A stretch of DNA of 64,000 nt from JAFGXT01 sp963677165 (lineage in GTDB: Bacteria > Verrucomicrobiota > Lentisphaeria > Victivallales > SZUA-371), in contig CAXXSX010000002.1 of NCBI GenBank assembly GCA_963677165.2, positions 2,418,001-2,482,000 of the forward strand, read 5' to 3'. The notes beneath the pieces were generated by a model. That model was given only the letters and a program-made list of their open reading frames with translations, was not told where the DNA came from and did not search any database. This document shows, one piece after another, positions 45,851 through 54,373 of this stretch. Each line of letters starts with the position of its first letter. The first letter of the stretch is position 1. The position numbers and the translations under genes were made by a program.

Positions 45851-46906
45851 CTAAGTATGTAAGGCCTGATTACCTACTTGCGGACAACTCTTGCGGAAAA
45901 CCGGGACAACGGGAATTTTAACGGTTTGCGGTTTCGGCATTTCTGCAATCACTTCACAAATTTTACTAGTGAATTTCATTGGCTGAATGTCCAGACTGGT
46001 GAATTCAAATGATTCGGCCCATGGCGTATTTCCTTTGCCAATCAGTAAAGGACGTTGTTCATCCGGAACATTTTGTTTCCGCAGAAGTTTTTCAATGGGC
46101 AGTAAATAACTGTCCAAAGCGCCCAGATAACCGTCACAACGTTTCTCGGCCAGCAAACGGGAAAAGTTCTCTATTGTATGTGCTTCCGGTTCAATCGTCA
46201 ACGGCTCAGGAAATCCGGCTTCCGCAAGATAAGCCGCCATGCTCTTATGCAGCAAATGATCGGAATGAAATTCATTATCCGGTTTTCCCATCAGAATGCC
46301 GATATTGCAACAGCCGTTTTCCACCAGCAGTTGAGCCGCCAACCGACCGGCCTGTTCAACATCACTAAGGATATAGGAAGCATTCGGACGATAAACATGT
46401 TCCATACGGTTCAGAAAAATAGTCGGTATTTCCGGCAGTTGATCCAGCAATTCAAACGGGAAAATACTGTAGCCTTCAATCAACAGAAGATCCGGCTGCT
46501 GCTGCTTGCAGAACTCCAGAAAGAAATCAGGTTGTTTGGTCAAATTATATAAATCAAACATTGTGACCACATATCCTGAATCTGCCATGGCATGCTGCAA
46601 AGGCTGCGGCAGAATAGCGTGCGTTGCCCGGTAATCCATAACGACAACCGCACTTTTCAGCCGGGTTTGCGGCTCCAGCACAAAGGTGCCTACCGGCGGA
46701 CGCCGTTCCAGATAGCCGGAGCTGACCAGTCCGTTCAGGGCCTTATTGATCGTCATGTGCGCGATATTATACTTCTGCGCCATAGCACGTTCCGAAGGCA
46801 GTTTCTCGCCCGGCTTGTATACTCCGGCCTGGATCTGCTGCAGCAGAAAGCGGCTGAACGCCTCATATTTTGTTTCATTCGCTTTACTGTTTTTCGCTAT
46901 ATTCAT
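45851..46906 (-). CDS. GntR-type regulator with LacI-like sensor domain
   Basis: Start ATG at 46906 (MNIAKNSK) preferred over the longest frame to 46954, which would run through the operator. Residues about 10-75 are the GntR winged helix (KYEAFSRFLLQQIQAGVYKPGEKLPSERAMAQKYNIAHMTINKAL). Residues about 85-340 have the sugar-binding LacI-type fold (SAVVVMDYR, PDLLLIEGYSI, CNIGILMGK, CDGYLGALDS). It is related in plan to the regulator at 10166 but not close in sequence. The 31-bp palindrome 20 bases upstream is the likely self-operator. Confidence 0.88.
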   Translation of the reverse strand: MNIAKNSKANETKYEAFSRFLLQQIQAGVYKPGEKLPSERAMAQKYNIAHMTINKALNGLVSSGYLERRPPVGTFVLEPQTRLKSAVVVMDYRATHAILPQPLQHAMADSGYVVTMFDLYNLTKQPDFFLEFCKQQQPDLLLIEGYSIFPFELLDQLPEIPTIFLNRMEHVYRPNASYILSDVEQAGRLAAQLLVENGCCNIGILMGKPDNEFHSDHLLHKSMAAYLAEAGFPEPLTIEPEAHTIENFSRLLAEKRCDGYLGALDSYLLPIEKLLRKQNVPDEQRPLLIGKGNTPWAESFEFTSLDIQPMKFTSKICEVIAEMPKPQTVKIPVVPVFRKSCPQVGNQALHT

Positions 46907-46925
46907 TAATTTTCTCTCTTGTGTT

Positions 46926-46956
46926 CTATGTATGATACATGATGTATTATACATAG
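46926..46956. promoter_or_regulatory. 31-bp nested palindrome, candidate GntR operator
   Basis: The left arm CTATGTATGATACAT (46926-46940) and right arm ATGTATTATACATAG (46942-46956) flank a single G, and 14 of 15 positions pair. Each arm is itself a small palindrome, ATGTAT-N-ATACAT, so the site is a double dyad. It lies 20-50 bases before the GntR start and could place two dimers on one DNA stretch. Binding by that regulator is inferred. Confidence 0.65.
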
Positions 46957-47042
46957 ATTTTTTGCGATTGTCAATATGTTAGAAGCAAATTACGAAAGAA
47001 TTTTGAAATTTTTTTTGATTGCAAATTATAAAGGTAAAAGCA

Positions 47043-47084
47043 CAGCATGCAACCGCACGATGGGAACGTTCTGGCGGCATGCTG
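47043..47084 (-). terminator. Hairpin downstream of the interrupted gene
   Basis: CAGCATGC (47043-47050) and GCATGCTG (47077-47084) form an 8-bp perfect stem with a 26-base partly structured loop, 14 bases after the stop of the BamE-like gene. On the minus strand it is followed by only a short T-run (CTTTTACC), so it is a weak terminator. Confidence 0.5.
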
Positions 47085-47098
47085 ATTATTGTCTAAGC

Positions 47099-47846
47099 TT
47101 AATCATTAGCCGTTTTGTATGAAACTTTGTTATTCTCGTCAAAATAGACATTGTAGTGAAATAAATCGAGTGAAGGATAATAATACCAGGAGCCTTTTGT
47201 ACTACTATTCATCAACATCTTGTTGTTTTTAGAAAGATTTTTACACTGCAACATTCATAAACGCTTAACTATTAATTCAGTAAGGTGTTGATTTAACGAC
47301 TTCAATTTTAATCAGCGCGAAGTCCTTCCTGGTAGGGGCGATTTTCGATGAAAACGCCCGTCGCACCAGCGACATTGAAATACCTTTAAATTTTCAGATT
47401 TATTATGCCGCGCTGATGCGCGGTGTGCCGGTTTTATCAAAACAGGCACTACTTGCTTCCGCATTTTATCATTCTTAATTCCTTAGTAGGGGCGATTTTC
47501 GATGAAAACGCCCGTCGCACCAGCGACAGTAGGATTGTTTTAATTTTCATGGATAAACTGCCGTGCAGATGCACGGTGTGCCGGTTTTATCAAAACAGGC
47601 ACTACTTGCTTCCGCATTTTATCATTCTTAATTCCTTTGGTTGCGGCTTCGCCGCTCTAGGGAATCTCTGTCTGGATTGCCTAAAATATTTTTAACTTCC
47701 TGTTTTGTCATTCCTTTCTTGATAGAATTCCATTCTTTCCCGGATATGTAGATATATGATGTTCCAAAAACAAAATATACACCCAAAAGAAGTACTATTA
47801 ATGCGATAGAAGATAAAGTAATGAATACTTGTTTTGGTGGACTCAT
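47099..47846 (-). pseudogene. BamE/SmpA-like gene split by a repeat array
   Basis: The N-terminal part (from 47846) reads a membrane/signal segment and then KGMTKQEVKNILGNPD, the helix-turn region of BamE/SmpA/OmlA proteins, and then runs into a repeat sequence and stops at 47628. The C-terminal part is found further downstream in a separate frame: 47254-47099 reads KNLSKNNKMLMNSSTKGSWYYY-type residues and ends FDENNKVSYKTAND, the usual final beta strands of the same fold. Between them lie the tandem 154-bp units and a non-repeat flank. The best explanation is one short gene interrupted by insertion of the array. Similar proteins assemble outer-membrane beta barrels or are small lipoproteins. 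Frame or assembly error cannot be fully excluded. Confidence 0.65.
47333..47640. repeat. Two tandem 154-bp structured repeat units
   Basis: Unit A (47333-47486) and unit B (47487-47640) share the first 41 bases (TAGGGGCGATTTTCGATGAA onward) and the last 70 or so, with a variable middle. Each has a first hairpin GGCG-a-TTTTC/GAAAA-CGCC and a second 6-bp hairpin. In A the second stem is CCGCGC/GCGCGG (47408-47423), in B CCGTGC/GCACGG (47561-47576): base changes on both sides keep the pairing. Units begin with (G)GTAGGGG, like the element at 11381. They lie inside the BamE-like gene. Confidence 0.85.
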
Positions 47847-47894
47847 TTTCTTTAATTCGATTCGATGATAATTATTCTAAAAATGTTTCAACAT

Positions 47895-50105
47895 CTATTC
47901 CCCAAAGTAGATGAGCAGGCGGTCATGGCATAATAGTACCAGGTCCGGAATACGGTCTCCGTTGATGTCGCCAGAAGCTATATCATGGGGTTCTTCATCG
48001 GTTCTTCGGCTGAAAAGTGTTGATTTGCTGAAAACACTGAATTTCAATGTTCGCCACAGCTTGCCGTTGGTAATGGTAAAGAATTCCAAGGCTCCTTTAT
48101 GAGTGTTAAAAAGTACAGCATACGGTTTTTCCGGATTTCCCAGCCTGACAGAACTGATGGCTCTAAATATAGTTTTATCATTTTTATCCTGATAGGCTTT
48201 TGCCCGTTCCTTGAATTTCAACAGTTTTTGATTGTCCCGGAGTTGTAACAGTTTATTTTTCTCCAGCATCACGATTCCTCCTTTTCCATTTGCGGAAAAG
48301 AATTCCATTCCACGCAGCGTTCTGATTGAACTTTTCAGCATCAGAGTAATGCATTCGCGATTATTTTGTGCAGACTTTGAGTTCTTGCTGTCTTTGGGAA
48401 AGATTAGCAGCCGGTTATCTGTTATATCCCACATTGCATAAAATGTCGGGCCCTCAAGTACGCCTTTGAAGTCATAGTTTTTTTCAGGAGGATTGAATTG
48501 TTCGACAATCTTGATCTGTTCATTTTTTAGTTGATAGATTCGGGCCATGCGTTTCGTGCAGATTAATATCGCATCATCTCCCTTCCAGGTGGTTTGCAGC
48601 AACAATTCAGGCGCTAGAAGTGCCGGCAGGTTTCGGGTCAGACCGACAAATTCCACTATCTTTCCTTTGACGTATCGATAAGCTTTCGGCTTTTCATAAG
48701 CCGGAAACACAATTAGTGCACGCTGTTTTGCTCCGACCTTTACCATCCGAAGATCGCGCGGCTGCACCCTCAAATCCAGCACATTGCTCTGTGAATCGGC
48801 AATCTTACCATCTTTGGTCCAGGAATATTTCGCGATAACAAATTTTTTATCCTTCTTTTCTGCTACATATACCTCATTCCCGATTAAATCGAAAGCCAGC
48901 GGCGCTTTGTTCAGCTTTAATACCTGGGGAAACTCGGTAATGCGACCGACCAGGTGGCGCGCCAACATTTTCTCTTTTACCGACAACACATAAATGTTGC
49001 CGTGCTTATCCCGGGCGATTTTAGAGATATCGGCAAGTGTCTGGATTTCCCTGGGGATTGCGGCAAAACCATCGGCTTGTCCGTCGTAGATATTCAGTCG
49101 GCTGAGTTCGGGTGCAGCAACCACCAGATCTTTGAATCCGTCATTATTCAAATCAGTTAACAGCCACTGGCGGGCAGGCCCTTTGCCGAGATCTTCGATG
49201 GGAAGTTCATATGGATAGACCTCCTGCATATCACGCAATTTTCCGGTGGTTTCGGACTCAAAAGAATAAATGCTAAACACCTTTCGGGACCTCAAAATCA
49301 TTCCCATCGGTATTGGGGACGGAAACTCCTTGAGTCCGGAAAAAGTACAGGCAATGTCAAACTTAACCGGAATTTCCCAGCCGTAGGTATTGGCTGACTT
49401 GAAATTTTTAAGTCTCAGCCCTTCTTGTTCATTCTTGAGGTAGATAAGCATCTGGTTGTCTGTCGTGTTCAGGAACTTGTCAAACAGAAAATATGAACAT
49501 GACGACCCGGAGTAGGGGATTTGAGTAATCGTATCAATTTTCCGCTGTTTATTGCATTCGACTACCAGCGCCAGTTTGTCACTGCTTATCATGATAGAGT
49601 CGCGTGTTTTGCCGCCGGTAATTTTTCCGGGCCAGGTTTCCAGGCCACTGATATCCCTGAGTTGTTTTGATATTACTCGTTCCGGACTGGAAAAATGTGA
49701 GTCTTTCTCCTGAAAAAATATTTCGGCATTTTTCTGTCCGCAGGCAATAATATCGGTTTTTCCATCGCCGTCGAAATCTCCGAAATCAATGTATCGCACA
49801 TAAAAATTTACAAAGAAACCGGCGTTTTCAAAGTAGTCGTCGACTTTCCCTCCGCCATTGGGATCTTTAGGCGATTTCCGTCGCAGCAATAGCTCAATAC
49901 GGGATGAACCATTATCTGCGAAAATAATGTCGTCGAGTCCGTCCCCGTTGATGTCGCTTGTCAATAGACTATCGGTTCTGGAACTGAATTTGAATGCCTC
50001 CATTGATGAAAAGCCAAATTCTCTTACCGGTTCTGTTTCTGCCGCTCTCGACAGTACGACCGAAGCAAACATTGCCGGCAGTAACAACAAATATTTAAAA
50101 TACAT
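47895..50105 (-). CDS. Secreted FG-GAP/VCBS-repeat beta-propeller protein
   Basis: 736 residues with a signal peptide (about 1-21). Calcium-type FG-GAP/VCBS repeats are visible at both ends: SDINGDGLDDIIFAD and GDFDGDGKTDIIACG near residues 50 and 110, LTDLNNDGFKDLVVAAP near 320, and SGDINGDRIPDLVLLC at the C-terminus. The rest is propeller-like without clear motifs. Such proteins are usually exposed outside the cell and bind ligands or glycans. It follows the unknown secreted protein by 13 bases and may form an operon with it and the HtrA-like protease. Confidence 0.8.
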   Translation of the reverse strand: MYFKYLLLLPAMFASVVLSRAAETEPVREFGFSSMEAFKFSSRTDSLLTSDINGDGLDDIIFADNGSSRIELLLRRKSPKDPNGGGKVDDYFENAGFFVNFYVRYIDFGDFDGDGKTDIIACGQKNAEIFFQEKDSHFSSPERVISKQLRDISGLETWPGKITGGKTRDSIMISSDKLALVVECNKQRKIDTITQIPYSGSSCSYFLFDKFLNTTDNQMLIYLKNEQEGLRLKNFKSANTYGWEIPVKFDIACTFSGLKEFPSPIPMGMILRSRKVFSIYSFESETTGKLRDMQEVYPYELPIEDLGKGPARQWLLTDLNNDGFKDLVVAAPELSRLNIYDGQADGFAAIPREIQTLADISKIARDKHGNIYVLSVKEKMLARHLVGRITEFPQVLKLNKAPLAFDLIGNEVYVAEKKDKKFVIAKYSWTKDGKIADSQSNVLDLRVQPRDLRMVKVGAKQRALIVFPAYEKPKAYRYVKGKIVEFVGLTRNLPALLAPELLLQTTWKGDDAILICTKRMARIYQLKNEQIKIVEQFNPPEKNYDFKGVLEGPTFYAMWDITDNRLLIFPKDSKNSKSAQNNRECITLMLKSSIRTLRGMEFFSANGKGGIVMLEKNKLLQLRDNQKLLKFKERAKAYQDKNDKTIFRAISSVRLGNPEKPYAVLFNTHKGALEFFTITNGKLWRTLKFSVFSKSTLFSRRTDEEPHDIASGDINGDRIPDLVLLCHDRLLIYFGE

Positions 50106-50118
50106 ATAGAGCTACTCC

Positions 50119-51795
50119 TTAGTTAATGGGGCCGGTCACTGTCATATTGAAAGTATAATTGCCATCTTTGTAAATGGCGTATAAAAGAGAACTTTTCAGG
50201 TAGGAACTGAGAAATTGTTCATCGCTAAGAAAATCTTTTTGCAGGAGTTTTGCTACTTTGATCAGGATTTTTTCTTTTGGGGAGGCATCCGCCAAATTGA
50301 TATCATTCATATTTACGTCACGGAGCTCTTTCTGGAGCACTTTATTTGTCATAAGCACTGTTTCCGGGATATTCATGCAGCTGTAGCAGAATGAGCCGGC
50401 CGGGGTGCTCTTTTCCAGTTCCTGATATGTTGCGGAATGATAGAATTTACCGGATTTTCCACGGCTGAAATTACGGCAAAGGTCTTTAACTCCTTTTTGT
50501 TCCCCGTAGTAGAGGTAACCATCGATCAGGACAAAAGTGAATGCCTCATCACTCTGGGCATTCATTGTTCCGGGAATGTTCACTCTATAAAGATCCTGAC
50601 CCATAAAGCTTTCTTTTAACAGGAATTTTGTAGCCATTATATTCAGGGATTTCTTCATTGTGGCGGAATCTTTGAGTTTGAATCCGGAAATCGTCTTGCC
50701 GTCGTCGCTGTTAAAGCTGTAGCACAGCGTATCCATCGGCATTACCAGGCCGTCATAAAGCTTGAACCCGAGCTGCATCTCAAGAACATTAATGATTCCC
50801 ATCATTTTCTGGTGAAATTCCATTGAAGATGCGGCGGTTGCCTGATTTATATAACTGCAGGCTTTGTCTATACTGAAGCGCATTACTCCGTATGAAGAAA
50901 CATTCTCGGATAGATACGGGAATTTCGCTGACAGAGGTACGGGCTGTGTGTCCAGCATGTTCAGCAGCGACGGTTTACTGGAATCAACCCCGTTAATACT
51001 AACCGCGATATCAAGAGCGGTTGCCGAGGGTATTACTTTTCCGGTTACATTCCCGAAGTTGAACAATCCCAATGCCCGGAATGTCGCCAACGTGCTATTT
51101 CCGTCGTTTTTCTTGAGAATATCCCGTTTTATCTTTTCCCCTAACTGTTTTGATATTGTTACAATCAGTTCAGCCTTATCGGCTGGAGTGGAGTCAAGCT
51201 TCTGAACCTTTAAGATTGCTTTTTCACATAGTTCTTTTTTATTACTGCTGATCATGAATCCTTTTACATATGTGTCAAAGCTTTTTTTCTTTTCTCCTTT
51301 GTCTTCATATACTATTTTGTCCACCTTCTCGCCGGCGAACTCATAAGAGCCTCTTAATACTTCATGTTTGTTGAGCTCATGATAACGGCGGTCGATCCGT
51401 TCGGTTTCTTCCAGCTGCTCCCGGGTCATTTTTGCGACAACCAATGCGCACACACTTTGCTCTTTTGAAAAAAGAATAATTGACTCATCATTCATAATAT
51501 TGAACTGATTCAACATCAGCTGATCTTTTTCCTTAAATTCCTTACCATCGTTAAATATAACTTCCAGCAGGTTTCGCCCATTCATTTCACGCTTGATTCG
51601 TTCGTTGTTCAGCAGTTTGCCCGGAGGCGAGTTGCGAAGGGCTTCCTTGAATTTTTTCACATCAGGAGAATAAATCATTACTCCCAGGTTTTCTCCTGCA
51701 AAGGCGGTCCGTAAGTCTTCGGCCATGGCTGTTGCCAGGCCAACTCCGCAGATTAACGAAAATACGGCAATTCTTAGTATTTTACTTCTTATCAT
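50119..51795 (-). CDS. Secreted protein of unknown function
   Basis: 558 residues with a clear signal peptide ending TAMA. The mature protein has a repeating alpha/beta pattern with no motif I recognise; its layout (many Lys/Glu-rich amphipathic stretches, repeated VxxLIDGYLYYG-type strands) is like DUF3352-type secreted proteins, but this is not certain. Its start overlaps the end of the HtrA-like gene by 14 bases, which is strong evidence of translational coupling. With the protease and the FG-GAP protein it forms a three-gene exported set, so it could be a substrate or partner of that protease. Confidence 0.7.
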   Translation of the reverse strand: MIRSKILRIAVFSLICGVGLATAMAEDLRTAFAGENLGVMIYSPDVKKFKEALRNSPPGKLLNNERIKREMNGRNLLEVIFNDGKEFKEKDQLMLNQFNIMNDESIILFSKEQSVCALVVAKMTREQLEETERIDRRYHELNKHEVLRGSYEFAGEKVDKIVYEDKGEKKKSFDTYVKGFMISSNKKELCEKAILKVQKLDSTPADKAELIVTISKQLGEKIKRDILKKNDGNSTLATFRALGLFNFGNVTGKVIPSATALDIAVSINGVDSSKPSLLNMLDTQPVPLSAKFPYLSENVSSYGVMRFSIDKACSYINQATAASSMEFHQKMMGIINVLEMQLGFKLYDGLVMPMDTLCYSFNSDDGKTISGFKLKDSATMKKSLNIMATKFLLKESFMGQDLYRVNIPGTMNAQSDEAFTFVLIDGYLYYGEQKGVKDLCRNFSRGKSGKFYHSATYQELEKSTPAGSFCYSCMNIPETVLMTNKVLQKELRDVNMNDINLADASPKEKILIKVAKLLQKDFLSDEQFLSSYLKSSLLYAIYKDGNYTFNMTVTGPIN

Positions 51796-52738
51796 TCTTT
51801 TTCTCCCTGATATCAGTTGTTTTACGTGGTTTCCGGGGAGGCTCCGTGTATTTTATGCCTGACTCCGGATTACTTTCGTTAAACGCGTATGCGTCCAGAT
51901 TGTTAAGTAAAAATTTCACTTCACGGACCGGAATGGCGAAGTTAAGTCCCTCGCTTTTCAGCAGGCCCATGTTGATTACTCCGATGACTTCGCCGTTGAT
52001 GTTGAACAGTGGTCCGCCTGAATTCCCGGGATTCACCGGTGCGTCAACCTGAAGAAACGGTACGCCGCTGATAATCCGCTTGACGTGACTGACAATTCCT
52101 TCGGTTACGGTTTGCTCCAGGCCATGGGGATGTCCAATGGCAAAGACCAGATCTCCGGGACGGGTATCGCCTGCGGAGAGAACGACTGGCGTGATTGGTG
52201 CTTTAATTTTGTTTTCCACCTTGATTACCGCCAGATCATGAAACGGGTCAACCGCGATAATTTTGATATCTTCGTAAACTTTTCGTTCAACGACTCCGCC
52301 TTTCTTGACCAGTCGCGTAACCCGAAATTCACGGTCATTTTGAACTACATGGAAGTTGGTGACGATATACCCATCGGTGTTGACGAAGAATCCTGACCCC
52401 ATACTGCCGGTGCTGTTTCTGATAACGACCACAGAAGAGGCAAAACGGTCAACGGCCTCCTGTACTGACTTAATTTTGAGGTTGCCGGTTTGGAAAAATC
52501 CCTTCGTCACTGTTTTGCCGGATTTCTGTTTTGCTTTCAATGTGGTGATAATTTCATCGGATGGAATGGCGATAATCGTGTAGCCCAGGTCGACAAACAA
52601 CTTGTCTGAAGTTTTTTTGACAACATTCCCGGTCACGCTGGCTCCGCCGCGTAACATCAGGGTATCCTGCGCAAAGATTGGTAATGAGATAGAAGTGGCG
52701 AAAATAAACAAGCACAAAAAAACAGCTTTATAGATCAT
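51782..52738 (-). CDS. HtrA/DegP-like trypsin-type serine protease without PDZ
   Basis: 318 residues with a signal peptide ending PIFA. Residues about 25-75 are a small beta domain (possibly an RNA/SH3-like N-terminal module). The trypsin-like domain has the complete triad: His130 (TNFHVV), Asp168 (PFHDLAVIK) and Ser240 (NPGNSGGPL), plus GHPHGLEQTVTEGIVS. After it there is only a Lys/Arg/Pro-rich tail, and no PDZ domain as in standard HtrA. It is probably a periplasmic quality-control or processing protease. Confidence 0.88.
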   Translation of the reverse strand: MIYKAVFLCLFIFATSISLPIFAQDTLMLRGGASVTGNVVKKTSDKLFVDLGYTIIAIPSDEIITTLKAKQKSGKTVTKGFFQTGNLKIKSVQEAVDRFASSVVVIRNSTGSMGSGFFVNTDGYIVTNFHVVQNDREFRVTRLVKKGGVVERKVYEDIKIIAVDPFHDLAVIKVENKIKAPITPVVLSAGDTRPGDLVFAIGHPHGLEQTVTEGIVSHVKRIISGVPFLQVDAPVNPGNSGGPLFNINGEVIGVINMGLLKSEGLNFAIPVREVKFLLNNLDAYAFNESNPESGIKYTEPPRKPRKTTDIREKKNDKK

Positions 52739-52986
52739 ACCTTGTACTCTTTCCTGAAATTACAGTGTCCCTGTCCCTATAAAAATCGATAACACTAGTA
52801 AAGCATCATCCCGGCATGATTGCAACCGTATCAAGCAAATATATTGCATCAAATAAGCCGTTTTTTACTTTTTTTGTCTAACTTATGTTGAATAGTCAGA
52901 ACTCTGCATTTTAAATTATTTATCTGTTGTACTTGTATTTTTACGCAGGAAAATACTGCTGTCACAAAAATTGATTATGAACCTGT

Positions 52987-53538
52987 TCAACGAATTTTTT
53001 GCGGCAATACACAAGCGATAACAATCAGTACTATGCCGATAATTACGGCCGGAACCGCTCCGTTAACACCGCTGAGCATTGAGTCATATTTTGATGTCTG
53101 GGCCAGGGTCATGGTTCCTCCGATACTGGTAAACAGAAATGATTTTGCTATGCTGCCATACATTGCGGTGAAAATTCCAGCGCCGATCAGGCCGCCGAGA
53201 AGAAAGAAAATTCCGTCTTTTCTTCCGGTTCCGACAGCGACAACTCCGGTTCCCGGACAGAATCCGGACAATGCCCAGCCCGCGCCCAGAATGGCTCCGC
53301 CGATGATTACTCCGACATATGCCGATTTTACCCCGAGATGTCCACTGTTGATTACCCCAACCAGCATTCCCAGAAATAATATCGATGAAGATATGCCGAT
53401 TGCCAGCAGGATTGTTTTGGCTAGGTGCAGATCGGTTAACCGTAACATTCCGATAATCTTATCAGGATCGGCCGCGCCGATACGTTGCAAAATAAGTCCG
53501 AATACTGTCCCAAGAATAATTGCCAGTAAGATATTCAT
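52987..53538 (-). CDS. YeeE/YedE-type sulfur transporter half, second gene
   Basis: 183 residues with about five hydrophobic helices and the family cysteine motif ALSGFCPGTGVVAVGTG near residue 90. YeeE/YedE (TsuA/PmpAB) proteins move thiosulfate or other sulfur compounds through a path of conserved cysteines. It follows the first gene by 12 bases and the two half-size proteins together equal one full-length YeeE. The region upstream of the protease (52739-52986) has no other gene. Confidence 0.85.
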   Translation of the reverse strand: MNILLAIILGTVFGLILQRIGAADPDKIIGMLRLTDLHLAKTILLAIGISSSILFLGMLVGVINSGHLGVKSAYVGVIIGGAILGAGWALSGFCPGTGVVAVGTGRKDGIFFLLGGLIGAGIFTAMYGSIAKSFLFTSIGGTMTLAQTSKYDSMLSGVNGAVPAVIIGIVLIVIACVLPQKIR

Positions 53539-53550
53539 CGTATTGCCTCC

Positions 53551-54111
53551 TTATTTCTTTTTATACAGGAAAATTGCGACCGGAACGGCTGCCGCAAATG
53601 CGGCCATGGCAAAATAATATCCGCTTAATGCCGTTTGCATCATGCCGCTCATCATATGTCCGCTGGTGCACCCTCCTGCTAATCGGGCTCCCCATAATAC
53701 CAGAACTCCTCCGCAGAACGCCAGAACATAACGTAAGACCGTATTATCGTCGAAACGCTCCTTGTGGCATACTGGAACCTGATTAATAATTTTTTCGTCT
53801 TTTGATTTGGTCAGAAGTCGTCCGATAAAACCTCCAAGAACCATGCACAATACGAATATAAATCCATAATTAAAAGGTTGAGCTACGGATTTTGCGTACT
53901 TGCCGCCGGATTTATTTAAGTAGGCATTTGAACTACTGTAACCGGACTTGGCATCCGGGTTCTTTTCTGCCAGTTGTGAGTTGAACACATTGCCGATGAT
54001 ACCGTCAAGGACGACAAATTGAGTCGACACTCCTATGGGTTTTACCAATGCTACCGCGAGCAGAAAAGTTGCCCCCAACACGATACCTCCGAGTTTCCAG
54101 TTCCAATACAT
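53551..54111 (-). CDS. YeeE/YedE-type sulfur transporter half, first gene
   Basis: 186 residues, one N-terminal span (about 8-28), then a hydrophilic region of about 60 residues and four more spans. ARLAGGCTSGHMMSGMMQ near residue 145 is the YeeE GCTSGH motif with the conserved Cys. The hydrophilic loop between spans 1 and 2 is longer than usual. It is first in a two-gene operon with the gene at 52987, probably for uptake of a sulfur anion. Start has AGGAGG upstream. Confidence 0.85.
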   Translation of the reverse strand: MYWNWKLGGIVLGATFLLAVALVKPIGVSTQFVVLDGIIGNVFNSQLAEKNPDAKSGYSSSNAYLNKSGGKYAKSVAQPFNYGFIFVLCMVLGGFIGRLLTKSKDEKIINQVPVCHKERFDDNTVLRYVLAFCGGVLVLWGARLAGGCTSGHMMSGMMQTALSGYYFAMAAFAAAVPVAIFLYKKK

Positions 54112-54333
54112 TTCAATTCCTCCTTTGTTATCAATTGTACAAATAAATTCTGAATAATCAATTTAGGGAAAATAATGCTTGATACGCCTCGATATATATT
54201 AACTAATTTATACGTTGAAACGGATATTGTCGTCAGTGGAACCGGAATTTATTCTGCAAAATATAATTTTAAGTAGTTGCCGTGAAGTGTGTATTAAACT
54301 ATTTTAGATGGTCGTGAAAAAAAATAAAAATGA

Positions 54334-54370
54334 CTATTTTTAAAGAATTACTTAAATCCTTTAAAAATAG
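54334..54370 (-). terminator. AT-rich intrinsic terminator
   Basis: CTATTTTTAAAG and CTTTAAAAATAG are perfect 12-bp arms with a 13-base loop, four bases after the stop of the gene at 54374. On the minus strand a long T-run follows (54312-54330), which supports a terminator in spite of the AT-rich stem. Confidence 0.75.
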
Positions 54371-54373
54371 CGT

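Larger units (their letters stand above)
46907..47098. other. Regulator upstream region
   Basis: Holds the 31-bp palindrome, an AT-rich stretch and the hairpin at 47043-47084; no gene. It is followed by the interrupted BamE/SmpA-like gene, so the whole stretch 46907-47846 has no intact gene. Confidence 0.45.

Noticed and set aside
47333..47640. CRISPR array
   Set aside because: Only two units of 154 bp with no spacer pattern and no cas gene.
47423..47695. 90-codon + strand frame
   Set aside because: Runs through the two tandem repeat units, so it repeats itself (QNRHYLLPHFIILNS twice); an artefact of the repeat.
53033..53617. 194-codon + strand frame rich in Pro/Ala/Ile
   Set aside because: Antisense to the YeeE/YedE genes; mirror of transmembrane codons.
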